Source: a virus
Direction: 5' to 3' (one strand)
DNA length: 64,000 nucleotides
Virus record (IMG/VR): IMGVR_UViG_3300027509_000001
Coordinates: 64,001-128,000 of that record
Shown here: one piece after another, positions 23,442-32,961 of the stretch
Numbering within the stretch: the stretch's first letter is position 1
How the letters are laid out: each line of letters starts with the position of its first letter
Notes under the pieces: model-generated
Seen by the model: the letters and a program-made list of their open reading frames with translations, nothing else
What the model was told of the DNA's origin: nothing
Databases searched by the model: none
Program-made: the position numbers and the translations under genes

Positions 23442-23974
23442 GATCCTGTTCCTTGTCCAAACCCTTTATAGTTGAATACTCGATTACCATTTCTATAATC
23501 TGGCTTCTTATTATCTAATACTTTAAAAGATACTGACACCTGGATTACCACTGGTACATCTTTTATCCATGGAGTTTCATTATCTATACTATATGAAACT
23601 GATGACAATATTCCATAAACGTCCAAGATTTGTCCAAGTTTCATATGACAAAATACACCATTATATCCCAATCCTCTTTTATATACAGGTTTTGTCATCT
23701 CTGCTAATGTATTTATTGCTTCCATCCACAAATCTTCTTCTCCAGGATTTAATGCAGCGGTTTTAAATGATAATGAAATAGTCCTGGAATACGAACTATA
23801 TAACATTTTGGGGTCTGCTCTTCCTATGTCGTTATTTTCTGACCAATTTGGAGATGAATCGTCAGACAAAGAATCTAATAAAGCTCTGAATTTAACTGTT
23901 GGTCCACTTCCTGTAGGTGGTACCATTGCTCTAAATGAGAAATTGGTTCCTCCCGGTCTAAATGTTGCACTCAT
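23438..23974 (-). CDS. baseplate tube-initiator-like protein (gp48/gp54 type)
   Basis: A 178-residue protein with the layout of tail-tube-fold baseplate proteins: PNWSENNDIGRADPKMLYSS, RTISLSFKTAALN, KPVYKRGLGYNG, LGQILDVYGILSSVSYSID and PWIKDVPVVIQVSVSFKVLD. Proteins of this type start tube polymerisation on top of the hub. It starts 1 nt into the tape-measure stop region (overlapping ends at 23974). The call is by pattern and position. Confidence 0.6.
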   Translation of the reverse strand: MSATFRPGGTNFSFRAMVPPTGSGPTVKFRALLDSLSDDSSPNWSENNDIGRADPKMLYSSYSRTISLSFKTAALNPGEEDLWMEAINTLAEMTKPVYKRGLGYNGVFCHMKLGQILDVYGILSSVSYSIDNETPWIKDVPVVIQVSVSFKVLDNKKPDYRNGNRVFNYKGFGQGTGS

Positions 23975-26900
23975 TAATTATTATTATTCCTTTTAATTTG
24001 CTTTCCGAGTTCTTTTACTGCCTTGTTCCCAATTACAACTGGAGCAGGATTATTTCCATATTTATGAATAGCATTTAATATATCCAAAACCAATTTCTCC
24101 ATTTTGCCATCAGATGCATTATTATATATACTAGATTTATTTGAACTAGAATTATAAGTTTCATTGTTATTATTTATTTTCGATATTGCTGCTTCATTTG
24201 CTGCTGCCGCTATTTTTAGACCAGCAGATTCTATTTTAGTTTCAAGCGATGAAGTAGACTTAATATTAGCATTGGAAGTGCTTGAAGTCTTAGATACTTC
24301 TGACATATTCCTTCTAATATTAACATCAGATAAACCTTTTATGTCTGATAACTTATTTAGTTGTCCAATATTTAAATCAGATAACGTCGATTTTAATTCT
24401 ATTAACGAATCAGATAACATTGACATTGATACTGCTAATAAATTTATCATTGGAGCGGTACTTGCTAAGGCTAAAATTTTAGCCAATGGATTACCAGCAA
24501 ATAATGCCATGATTCCACCTGCGCCGGCGGCAATTGTCATGGTTGCTAAACCTGTTCCAATAGCTGTTAGCCCAGCGGCGATTCCTATTAATTGCATTGG
24601 ACTTATTTCTTTTAAATCCCCAAGAGTTGTTAATATTTTAGTTCCAACATCTGCTAATTTATCTACTCCAATTGCAGTCATGGCAATACCTGCCCCAAAT
24701 ACTATTAATGATGCTCCAAGAGCTGCGATTGCCATCGAACCAACTAAAATTAATGGAGCAATGAATGATAGGCCTGCTGCGGCTGCTGCTAATCCAATTA
24801 GTGCCACTGCCGCCTTAGCTAATGAGCTCCACTCTACGTCGTTGAACATATTTAAAGCATATGCCGCAGGTATTAATGCAGCGCCCAATATTCCTATGGC
24901 TAACGCCCCTAATAACATTTGAGGAACCGCGGATCCCATTAACATAGCTATTCCAGCTAATCCAATTAAAGACACACCTGCCTTAGCTACTGATTCCCAC
25001 TCTACGTCGTTGAAATTCTGAAGTGCTTTCGATGTTATCCACAGAGCTCCAGATAATATTATTAAAGCTCCGGCTCCTATTAACGCTTTTGGTGAAAATT
25101 TACTTAATCCCTTTCCTAAAGAGCCAACTAAAGATTCAATCATTGATCCAACACCCGAAGCTACCTTTTTAAGTGGTTCCATTATTGCGTCTGCAATTCC
25201 TGTTCCTACGTCTTTTATAAATGTTAGACCAGATTTAATTGATTCTCCTAATGATTTTAAACCAGATTTAATTGCTTTAGATATTGATCCAAATCCTTTA
25301 CTGACTTTATCTTGCATTGATTTAAAATCGAAACCTTTAGTATCTACATTCGATGTTGCTGTAGTTGACGTCGTCGTGTTTTGTTTTTTAAATACACTAG
25401 ATATTTTTTCTTTAGAACTAGTGAATTTTTCTTTAACTTTATTTAATATAGTATTTGTTTTTTTACTATCGATTGAATTTCCAATTCCACCCATACCAGC
25501 TAGCTTTCCCATACCAGTAAATTTTTCAAATACCGAACCCAAGGCGCTCGTCCATTGTTTCTTAAATACTAAAGCCAATAGTCCAAGGCTTACAAATTGT
25601 CCGCCCAAACCTGAAAATGAACTTGTCAACTTTGCAACTACACCATTACCTTCAGTTAAACCACCTAGGAAATCGTCAAGTTTTTCGGTTAACCACTGGA
25701 TAACATCTCCAATACCAACTAAAACCGATGATATTAATTTTAATCCTGGTATAAATGGTTTTAAAGCTAAACCTATTAACTTAAATCCTAACCCTATGAT
25801 ATCCAATATTGGACTAATACCAACTAAAATATCACTGAATACTTCAACTAATGGCAATAAGGCCCTGGTAAATGTGGTTTTTATTTTTGTCCACGCCATA
25901 TTCATTGCGTCTGCTGCTGCGAATTCTTTTGCTCTAGATTTTAATGCTTCCTTACTCATTCCACTAATGTCTCCCATCGTGGACAAATTTTCATTTAATA
26001 ACTTTTGTTCTTCAGCAGTTAAATTTAATGATTCTTCGTTCAATTTCATCATATTAGCTATCTGTGTAACTGACATTCCCAAGGTGTCTGCTAACTTTGA
26101 TTTAGCTTGTGGCATTAAATCATTAAAATAATCTAACGAGCCAATTGAATCAACCAACGCTTTTTGGGTCTTAACCATGTCGCCAGAAATTCCTGCATCA
26201 AATACTGGTGACAGATCTATTCCTGTCAACGACCCCAGCTCAGCCATATCTCCCATGAAGCTTTCTACACTCCATGTCTTTTTCATAAGTTCGCCAACGT
26301 CCTTAACATTGCTACCCATTCTTCGAACTTCTATTGCCGCTTTTGCTGCTGCTTCTGGCATATTTCCGAAGAATGTAGCTACATCTTCTGCGCCATCTAT
26401 TAAGTCTTGGGCTATTATGTCTGGAGCTATATTAGCTAATGTTGCCGCTTCTAATACCGATGCTGCTAAATTATTTGCCAGTGCATCATCTGCCCCTAAC
26501 TCTTGAAATATATCTATTAATTCATACCCAGATTTAACGCCCACTCCATATACATTTTCAATTAAAGAAGCATATTCAGATAATTCTTTTCCAGATTTCT
26601 TTGTTAAATCTAATAATTGTCCCGAATCTTGCAATGAGGCTTCTTGAATCGATAATAATTTCCCTTGAGTCAATGTTAGATTTCCTGCGGCTCCTTGCAT
26701 TTTTAACATTGACTCATATAATTCAGATGATTGACTTTTTGCTATTCCAAGTTGAGAACTAAATTCTTTAATATTAGAAGATGCACTATATGCCATTGCT
26801 CCAATTGCCACAACAGATGCTAGAATTATAGTAAGAGGAGATATTGCTGCAATTAACGTTGAAGAAAATGTTTGAGCGTATGCTGCCAGTCCTTCAAGAG

Positions 26901-28425
26901 TTGAAGCTCCATTTGCAATAGAATCTTTAAATGTATCAAAAGATGCACTAAAGGCAGTTGATAACTCATCTTCTAATTGGTCCATTCCTGTTATATTTTT
27001 TATCCAATCTGGCATTTCTATTAATGCTGATGATACGGTACTTTGTATACTTTTTCCAATTCCATCAACTGCAATTAATGCTTCCTTATATTTTTTCATT
27101 GCCGCTAGCTCTTTTAGCCTAACTGACATTGCATATTCTTGGGTTCTTAACGTGGATATGGCAGCTGCATCTATTGCCATGATAAGTTTGTGCTTGTCTG
27201 ACAGAGTACTAACGTAAGATCTAGCCATTTCGGACTCAGAATCTAAATAACCGAGGAGTTCTTCTTTAGATTTTAAAGAATTTTCATTTAGCCTTCCTTC
27301 TGTAACATGTGCGGCATGCAATTTCTGCGCTAATTGTAATCTACGTTCCTCGTGAACTCCAATATTTTTTGTCTTAGTCAAATTTATGGCATTTAATTCT
27401 CCAATTAAATTGAAATAATCTGCCATTTTTTTGGTTTTTGTTAGAATTTTAGTTTCTACAGACCCCGAGATCCTATTAAACCCATCTTCTGTTAACTTAT
27501 ATAATTCCGCTAATCCAGAGTCTCCTATTTCTATTTTATAACCCGATACGTCTAATAGCCTCTGATATACATCATTTTGCAAATCTTCCATTGACTTGCC
27601 AATTAAATTCTTTTCTGTTTCAAAAGCAGACGATAATTTAGTAAATGCTTTATCAAATGAAACATCTTCCAAATCAAAGATGCTAAATTTAGCATCCCCA
27701 AAAGACCCTCTTAATTTTTCCGCTTCTCTAAGTACATTGTCAGCCGATTCTGATGGTATTATAGCGCTTGATAAAATATCACTATATTGACTAGCCAATA
27801 TCATTGTTTCTGCTAACATTGCTTTATTATCTGAGAAACCTAGGCTGCTAATATCTTGCAAATGATTATGATTTTCATATTCTTTGCCTAAAGATTCTAA
27901 CTGCCTATTAAATTCAGACATTCGACTTAAAGTTTCGTCGTATTTTTCTAGGGATTCGTCTAAATAATTTAACTGTTCTTTATATTCATCGGTAACTTTT
28001 AATTGATTTAGCCGAATTTCTTCTAAAGTTTTAAATAAATCTTGATATTCAGTAGAACCTTCCAACTGAACTTTAAAATCTCCACTTAAATCCGAATCAA
28101 ATGATTTCTTAAATTCTTCAATTTGGTCTTCAGTACTTTTAATTAATACTTTATTATCAGTCAGTACTTTTAAAATAGCATCTGAATTAGATGATGTTAA
28201 ATCGGAAAGATTTATTAGTACTGACTCCAGCTTTGTTCTGGACATGTTAGATTTTACTAGCCCCGATTGAAAAGCCTTTATTAATCCAACGAAATTTTTA
28301 GACGAATCTTCTACATTCGATTTGAATCCTTGCAATGATTCTGCTAATTTATCTCTTTCAGAAGATTTCATAGCTATTATTGCATCTTTTATTTCATCTA
28401 TAATCTTAGCAGTATACTCATTCAT
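23974..28425 (-). CDS. tail tape-measure protein
   Basis: The largest protein in the window (1483 residues) sets tail length and probably helps DNA cross the host membrane. The first about 450 residues are predicted coiled coil. Hydrophobic, Ala/Gly/Ile-rich blocks follow around residues 510-560 and from about 1110 to 1390. Within the latter, a unit with NDVEW followed by a hydrophobic run ending IGLAG/IGLAA occurs twice. It ends with a Ser/Asn-rich stretch and NKAVKELGKQIKRNNNN. It sits where tape measures normally do, after the tube and chaperone genes and before the hub genes. Confidence 0.85.
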   Translation of the reverse strand: MNEYTAKIIDEIKDAIIAMKSSERDKLAESLQGFKSNVEDSSKNFVGLIKAFQSGLVKSNMSRTKLESVLINLSDLTSSNSDAILKVLTDNKVLIKSTEDQIEEFKKSFDSDLSGDFKVQLEGSTEYQDLFKTLEEIRLNQLKVTDEYKEQLNYLDESLEKYDETLSRMSEFNRQLESLGKEYENHNHLQDISSLGFSDNKAMLAETMILASQYSDILSSAIIPSESADNVLREAEKLRGSFGDAKFSIFDLEDVSFDKAFTKLSSAFETEKNLIGKSMEDLQNDVYQRLLDVSGYKIEIGDSGLAELYKLTEDGFNRISGSVETKILTKTKKMADYFNLIGELNAINLTKTKNIGVHEERRLQLAQKLHAAHVTEGRLNENSLKSKEELLGYLDSESEMARSYVSTLSDKHKLIMAIDAAAISTLRTQEYAMSVRLKELAAMKKYKEALIAVDGIGKSIQSTVSSALIEMPDWIKNITGMDQLEDELSTAFSASFDTFKDSIANGASTLEGLAAYAQTFSSTLIAAISPLTIILASVVAIGAMAYSASSNIKEFSSQLGIAKSQSSELYESMLKMQGAAGNLTLTQGKLLSIQEASLQDSGQLLDLTKKSGKELSEYASLIENVYGVGVKSGYELIDIFQELGADDALANNLAASVLEAATLANIAPDIIAQDLIDGAEDVATFFGNMPEAAAKAAIEVRRMGSNVKDVGELMKKTWSVESFMGDMAELGSLTGIDLSPVFDAGISGDMVKTQKALVDSIGSLDYFNDLMPQAKSKLADTLGMSVTQIANMMKLNEESLNLTAEEQKLLNENLSTMGDISGMSKEALKSRAKEFAAADAMNMAWTKIKTTFTRALLPLVEVFSDILVGISPILDIIGLGFKLIGLALKPFIPGLKLISSVLVGIGDVIQWLTEKLDDFLGGLTEGNGVVAKLTSSFSGLGGQFVSLGLLALVFKKQWTSALGSVFEKFTGMGKLAGMGGIGNSIDSKKTNTILNKVKEKFTSSKEKISSVFKKQNTTTSTTATSNVDTKGFDFKSMQDKVSKGFGSISKAIKSGLKSLGESIKSGLTFIKDVGTGIADAIMEPLKKVASGVGSMIESLVGSLGKGLSKFSPKALIGAGALIILSGALWITSKALQNFNDVEWESVAKAGVSLIGLAGIAMLMGSAVPQMLLGALAIGILGAALIPAAYALNMFNDVEWSSLAKAAVALIGLAAAAAGLSFIAPLILVGSMAIAALGASLIVFGAGIAMTAIGVDKLADVGTKILTTLGDLKEISPMQLIGIAAGLTAIGTGLATMTIAAGAGGIMALFAGNPLAKILALASTAPMINLLAVSMSMLSDSLIELKSTLSDLNIGQLNKLSDIKGLSDVNIRRNMSEVSKTSSTSNANIKSTSSLETKIESAGLKIAAAANEAAISKINNNNETYNSSSNKSSIYNNASDGKMEKLVLDILNAIHKYGNNPAPVVIGNKAVKELGKQIKRNNNN

Positions 28426-28430
28426 TTAGC

Positions 28431-28652
28431 TTAGTACTTCATTTTCTTTGGAGATCTGCATAGTGGAGAATCTGGCCACATCTTGCAATAAACTTCTAGC
28501 TCGGATTCTAATTGATCATAAGCTACTTCTAAGTCACCAGTTAATTTTTCTAATGTTGGGGCATCATTTTTAAACTTCTCTTTGACTTTTCTAATTTCTT
28601 TTTTTGTTTTAGATATTGCTAATTTTTTCAATATCGCTTGCATTACATTCAT
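28431..28652 (-). CDS. small coiled-coil hypothetical protein
   Basis: A 73-residue, highly charged helical protein (KKLAISKTKKEIRKVKEKF), ending 5 nt before the tape-measure ATG. It has a TATTTATAAAC element 19 nt upstream. By position it might help tail assembly, but no family is recognised. Confidence 0.55.
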   Translation of the reverse strand: MNVMQAILKKLAISKTKKEIRKVKEKFKNDAPTLEKLTGDLEVAYDQLESELEVYCKMWPDSPLCRSPKKMKY

Positions 28653-28670
28653 AATATCCTTACTAATTAC

Positions 28671-28681
28671 GTTTATAAATA
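28671..28681 (-). promoter_or_regulatory. TATTTATAAAC element
   Basis: Identical 11-nt motif found upstream of the genes starting at 28652, 34836 and 58765; near matches precede other genes. It resembles the T4 late promoter core TATAAATA but is not proven. Confidence 0.35.
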
Positions 28682-28700
28682 TAACAAAAGGCCACTTATT

Positions 28701-29012
28701 TTATCGTGACCTTCTGGATTTAGTTGCTTGAGCTGCTTTTTTTTCTTCTTCTAAATGATATAATAACCTCTTTATATAAAATGTCCTTAAAGCTATGGGC
28801 ATGTTGTATATATCTGAATGATTAAAAGATCCCTTAGAACAATAAAGCAAATCAAAAATTTCAGTATGTAACTTTTGTTTATATTCTGCAGTTATTCCGA
28901 AAAATTTATAATTTAATGGAATATAAATACCATTATTTCGTGGATTTAAAGTCTGGATAAAATAAGTCAATTCCGATTGAAATCTTACCACGAAAGGGAT
29001 CAGCAAATTCAT
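28701..29012 (-). CDS. probable tail assembly chaperone/baseplate hub assembly protein, second frame (gp51-like position)
   Basis: A 103-residue frame that starts inside the end of the gp26-like gene (80-bp overlap, different frame). The C-terminal part reads SDIYNMPIALRTFYIKRLLY, a helix seen in small phage assembly catalysts. ATG 29012 has GGAGG immediately before it, too close for ideal use. Read from the upstream frame, a +1 or -2 shift near the gp26-like stop would fuse the two, as in tail chaperones of other phages placed just before the tape measure. Whether it is a separate protein or an extension is open. Confidence 0.6.
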   Translation of the reverse strand: MNLLIPFVVRFQSELTYFIQTLNPRNNGIYIPLNYKFFGITAEYKQKLHTEIFDLLYCSKGSFNHSDIYNMPIALRTFYIKRLLYHLEEEKKAAQATKSRRSR

Positions 29013-29802
29013 CCTCCAATTCCATGTTTAAGTCCAAATCGGGTTGAATTTCTCCTATATAAGATCTAAAGGCCCTGGAATCTCTAGATAGCATATTATC
29101 GACATATTTTTTAATCACTCCTGCTTCAGCTGAACCATTTACCGATGTTATCATATATCTTAAACGAGTGGTCATTTGTTTATCCATCCCATTTTTTATT
29201 TTCTGATAACCTTTTAATGCCTTTTCTAAGTCATTAAACCTTCCAATTGTCAATAGGCTAAATGTTATACTATCTTTACCGATTGGCGTAGTAAATTCGA
29301 ATTCGTTTTTGCCTGATGTAATTTTTGTTTCATCAATTTCAGTATATCCAATCTTAGATAAATCTACCGTTATGTTATTAGTGTCGCCGTTTTCTCTAGT
29401 AACAGTAGTTTCATATTCATCTCCATATCCATACCTCCTTGCTGCTATCATAATGGCGTTTTTATCTCCTAATAAAATAGTACCATAGTCCACATCGGGA
29501 ACGATTAATGATTGCAATAGTTTATCTAGGACAATTCCTTTTTGCATGTAACTTTTTGTAGATAAAATATCTTCCTCTTTAGCTGTCATGTATTTTATTT
29601 CAACCGATCCAATTGAGAATGGATGATCTTTTGGATACAGTAAACCTTTAGATGGCAATTCGACAATTTCAGTTGGAAATGTCTTTGCTTCCTTTACTGG
29701 AACTGGATTTGGAGGCAATGATGGAATTGGTTTATTCTTTAATTCCCCTTTATTAATTGGAGCTTCTTTAGCGTCCGATGGTTTTACTATTATTGGATCC
29801 AT
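28933..29802 (-). CDS. baseplate hub assembly protein, T4 gp26-like
   Basis: A 289-residue protein. After a Pro-rich N-terminal tail it has VELPSKGLLYPKDHPFSIGS, then VEIKYMTAKEEDIL, the block I associate with the T4 gp26 baseplate family. YGYGDEYETTV and a predominantly helical C terminus follow. It lies between tail tube and tape measure, the place of tail assembly chaperones, and overlaps the next frame by 80 bp. The upstream hairpin at 29873-29894 probably separates it from the abundant tube message. Confidence 0.7.
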   Translation of the reverse strand: MDPIIVKPSDAKEAPINKGELKNKPIPSLPPNPVPVKEAKTFPTEIVELPSKGLLYPKDHPFSIGSVEIKYMTAKEEDILSTKSYMQKGIVLDKLLQSLIVPDVDYGTILLGDKNAIMIAARRYGYGDEYETTVTRENGDTNNITVDLSKIGYTEIDETKITSGKNEFEFTTPIGKDSITFSLLTIGRFNDLEKALKGYQKIKNGMDKQMTTRLRYMITSVNGSAEAGVIKKYVDNMLSRDSRAFRSYIGEIQPDLDLNMELEDEFADPFRGKISIGIDLFYPDFKSTK

Positions 29803-29872
29803 TTATAACTTTTTAATTTAAAAATTTGTTTTTCTATTAATATATATCTATAGATATTGTATTTTCATAAGA

Positions 29873-29894
29873 AAAGGGAGCCTAAACTCCCTTT
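29873..29894 (-). terminator. terminator hairpin after the tail tube gene
   Basis: 8-bp stem AAAGGGAG/CTCCCTTT with a 6-nt loop and T-rich flank on the minus strand, 24 nt after the tube gene stop. Confidence 0.65.
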
Positions 29895-29917
29895 GCCTCT
29901 ATTTTCTAAATTAAAGT

Positions 29918-30379
29918 TTATCCTAAAACCGCGTAGTCATAAGATAATGTTACTTCAATTTGCTTCGCTTCGTCACTTGACCAATCCATTTGTCCAAAAT
30001 TGGAATCTTTAACATAAGCACCGTATAATGTCCAAATTTCAACCGGAGCTGTTTTTGGATCTAGTGCTTCAAATGTAATGTCTTTTTTGTATCCAGAGAA
30101 TGCATAACCATCAATACCTGACTCTGAGTTATGATGGTCTAGTAACCAATTGTGTACCGCTTTTGCTGAATCTGGCTCAATACCATCGTATAATGTAATA
30201 GAGATATCTTGCCATCTACTTTTACCTTTTACTTTGAAATCGGTATTTATGTGATCAATTACAATCTGCGAATTATCTACCACTGGCATTGCTGCTGCTT
30301 TGATTACATATGATGGAATCCCATCAATTATCATTTGAAATCTAAAAGCTACTTTTGGTTCGAATGGTGTAAATATCAT
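29918..30379 (-). CDS. gp19: tail tube protein, gp19-like
   Basis: A 153-residue protein of the size and pattern of myovirus tube subunits. The first strand is PFEPKVAFRFQMIIDGIPSY; ITLYDGIEPDSAKAVHNWL and IEVTLSYDYAVLG follow at the end. Subunits stack as hexameric rings inside the sheath. The gene directly follows the sheath gene, has AAAGGAAG before ATG 30379, and ends before a terminator hairpin, which fits high-level expression. Confidence 0.9.
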   Translation of the reverse strand: MIFTPFEPKVAFRFQMIIDGIPSYVIKAAAMPVVDNSQIVIDHINTDFKVKGKSRWQDISITLYDGIEPDSAKAVHNWLLDHHNSESGIDGYAFSGYKKDITFEALDPKTAPVEIWTLYGAYVKDSNFGQMDWSSDEAKQIEVTLSYDYAVLG

Positions 30380-30432
30380 TTTATTTTCTTCCTTTAAATC
30401 TTTTTATAGTAATATATATTATCTAAAATAGA

Positions 30433-32862
30433 TTATCCTTGTGGATTACCTGTTTCATTACTATTTTCAACCGGGAATACTGCACCAGTAGGTAACACCA
30501 TAAAGTCAACAATTATAAATTCAGCTGTCTTAGCTGGTTTTAAGTATATTTGTGCTCGCATTTCATTTCTATCAATTACATCTGGAGTATTATTGTCCAT
30601 ATCAATTTTAATTCTGAAATCGTATATACCTTGCTTTCTTCTAGCATCCTCAAACCATGGTCGAGTTATGTTAATAAATCTTGTTCTTGTTTCTCTTGTA
30701 TTTTGCTCAAACACTAAATATTTAGAAGTTGTAGCTACATGTCTTTTTGCTGCAATTAACAATCTTCTTACATTAATTCTATCTAATGCAGATCTTTTCT
30801 TCTGTAAAGTTTTTTGTCCCCAAACAACTACGCCCTCTCTAGGAAAAGTTGCAATTGGATTTACATTCTTTCTATATAAACTATCTCTGTCATTTTGCGT
30901 CATGATTCTTTCAGTTTGTATAGCTAAGTCTAGCCCACCTCTATTTAAACCTGCTGGAGCATTCCATTTTTCTCCAACTGCATCATTAAAAGCAAATGCT
31001 CCTGTAATTACTGCTGATGGTGGCAACCAAACATTTTCACCTAAATCTGGGTCTTGTACTTGTATCCATGGGTAATATATACCAGCATGGTTTGAATTCC
31101 TTGCTTCTGCGGCTCTTTCTGCATCCCCTACTGATTTTCCAAATTCTGTTGGATCAATAATGTAAAATGCATCCCCTCTTTCTTCTACCATACTAATTGC
31201 CTGCGTGATAATTTTTGCATGGTCTGGTAATTGGTCAACTAGTCCAGGTGTAACTAACAAATCATAGTCAAATTCATCTTTATTAGAAAGCATGTCAATA
31301 GCATCTAAATAATTAGATTTACCATAATCATCAACTGAAAGATTTAATCCTTGAGTATTTGATTCCCAAATATTGTCATACATTGCTCTTGGATGCGCCA
31401 CGTTTCCGTCGCTACCAAATGCAAAGATGCCTTCTAAATTACTTGCAACGGTTCCTGATATATCAGTTATGTTCAAGAAATGATCTACATTTGTTGATTC
31501 TCCACTAGTAGTGGTTATCAATTGTACAACTGCCCCAGTTATGTCTTCGTCTGCGGAATTATCAGATACTACTAAATTAGTATCGTCTGCAATAGAAAGT
31601 ACTTGATAAACATGCGATGATATTGTAATAAAATCACCTGCAGTCAATTCGGTTGTAAATGCTGTTCCTGTGCCAACTACCGCGCCAGTCGCCTGTGTTA
31701 AAGCAACGGTTCCAGTGACAGCTGATGTGTCAAGTGAGCTTAATGCAGTTAAACCAGCTTCATTATAATTTCCAGCAAATGTAGAAGTAAATGCTCCAGG
31801 AAGTTTTGCTATCTGTGAATAATCTCTAACAAACCCGTCATTAGTTAAATAGTTTATAGTTTTTTTATGAACTTTACATCTAACAAATCTTGATCTATTT
31901 GGATATGTCCCTATTTTTTGTAAATATGGAACTCCACTTGAATCCGCTCTTAATGCATAATATTGATTTCCAATTACCTTTTCTATATAATTAGAAGCTC
32001 TTGGGTCTAAAGTTACTCCAGTAAATGATTCTAGTATTATTTTTCTAGTATTAGAATCGTCTCCTCTTCTAATGTATAAATCAAATGTTCCTCGCTTTGG
32101 ATCTACGTTTGCAACTTCCCATCTAATATTATATCGACTACCGTCTCTTAATTCTCCTGTACCCTCGATATCTCCAGTTGGATTACTAATTGCATTGTAT
32201 TCTGTAGAAAAACCTTTTAATGCAGATGTTTTATTACCTGAGTTTGCTGCTTCTCCGTCTGTTAATGTAATTAACTCGAAAGACATTTCATCTATTACAG
32301 ATTCAAAAGCTGTTGCCCAAGCGGCATCGAATAATACATCTACAATTTCATTTATTGCACTGAACTCTTCTGCTGTTAATGCATTGACGTCATCACTTAA
32401 CATTGTATCATAGTCTGCGCGAGTATGTGTAGTTGTATTTTCAGTATTATACTGAGTAATTGCATCGTCAATATAATCTTCTTTTTCTTGACCTGCTGGT
32501 GGAGTTGCACTTGAAGTGTCTCCAGCTTGTGATATTACAGTAGATTTTGCTGGAGAATATCTATTCCCCAAAATTCTAGTTACTGTACACATCTCTCCCC
32601 ATCTTAAATATTCTTGTACTGCATATGTTGTCATGTACTTGAATTCTTGCTCATTTCCATCTGATCCTGAAACGAATATGTCTCCAAACCATCTAGTATA
32701 TTCTCTATATGATGATACTGGCGTAGGAACTAATCCAGGCCCTCTTACTGTTGGACCAACAACTGCTAATCCTACCGCTGGAAACGGTTCAGTTAAAAAT
32801 GATAAATCGAATTCACGAGTGTACACACCTGCTGACAAGAAAGTATTCTTTACGTTTGGCAT
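30433..32862 (-). CDS. gp18: tail sheath protein, gp18-like
   Basis: Forms the contractile sheath. The N terminus SAGVYTREFDLS is typical of sheath proteins. The C-terminal 250 residues hold the conserved attachment core (AWRTHAPAGLNRG-type GEKWNAPAGLNRGGLD, DSLYRKNVNPIATF, GVVVWGQKTLQ, LDRINVRRLLIAAKRHVA, TAEFIIVDFMVLPTG). At 809 residues it is longer than T4 gp18 (659). The extra length lies in the middle, including a Thr/Val-rich beta insertion around residues 375-440 that may form a surface domain. AAAGGAAA precedes ATG 32862. Confidence 0.93.
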   Translation of the reverse strand: MPNVKNTFLSAGVYTREFDLSFLTEPFPAVGLAVVGPTVRGPGLVPTPVSSYREYTRWFGDIFVSGSDGNEQEFKYMTTYAVQEYLRWGEMCTVTRILGNRYSPAKSTVISQAGDTSSATPPAGQEKEDYIDDAITQYNTENTTTHTRADYDTMLSDDVNALTAEEFSAINEIVDVLFDAAWATAFESVIDEMSFELITLTDGEAANSGNKTSALKGFSTEYNAISNPTGDIEGTGELRDGSRYNIRWEVANVDPKRGTFDLYIRRGDDSNTRKIILESFTGVTLDPRASNYIEKVIGNQYYALRADSSGVPYLQKIGTYPNRSRFVRCKVHKKTINYLTNDGFVRDYSQIAKLPGAFTSTFAGNYNEAGLTALSSLDTSAVTGTVALTQATGAVVGTGTAFTTELTAGDFITISSHVYQVLSIADDTNLVVSDNSADEDITGAVVQLITTTSGESTNVDHFLNITDISGTVASNLEGIFAFGSDGNVAHPRAMYDNIWESNTQGLNLSVDDYGKSNYLDAIDMLSNKDEFDYDLLVTPGLVDQLPDHAKIITQAISMVEERGDAFYIIDPTEFGKSVGDAERAAEARNSNHAGIYYPWIQVQDPDLGENVWLPPSAVITGAFAFNDAVGEKWNAPAGLNRGGLDLAIQTERIMTQNDRDSLYRKNVNPIATFPREGVVVWGQKTLQKKRSALDRINVRRLLIAAKRHVATTSKYLVFEQNTRETRTRFINITRPWFEDARRKQGIYDFRIKIDMDNNTPDVIDRNEMRAQIYLKPAKTAEFIIVDFMVLPTGAVFPVENSNETGNPQG

Positions 32863-32961
32863 TTATATGTTTCCTTTAAAATTATCGTGTATTACAAAAT
32901 TTTTTGTATATTATTAAATAGTAGGTAAAATCCCGAAACATGAATTATAAATATCTATTTT

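Noticed and set aside
24164-24922. A 252-codon open frame on the plus strand, antisense to the tape-measure gene (with others at 25376-26131, 30593-31075 and 7919-8344).
   Set aside because: Low-complexity products, no recognisable motif, entirely antisense to well-supported genes. Such frames are expected when an AT-biased codon pattern is read backwards.
28686-28714. Hairpin around the stop of the 28701-29012 gene as a terminator.
   Set aside because: The stem contains a mismatch, overlaps the coding end and would cut off the tape-measure gene downstream.
32890-32910. Palindrome TACAAAATTTTTTGTA between the sheath and gp15-like genes as a terminator.
   Set aside because: The stem is only A/T pairs and the gap is AT-rich, so it is likely chance.
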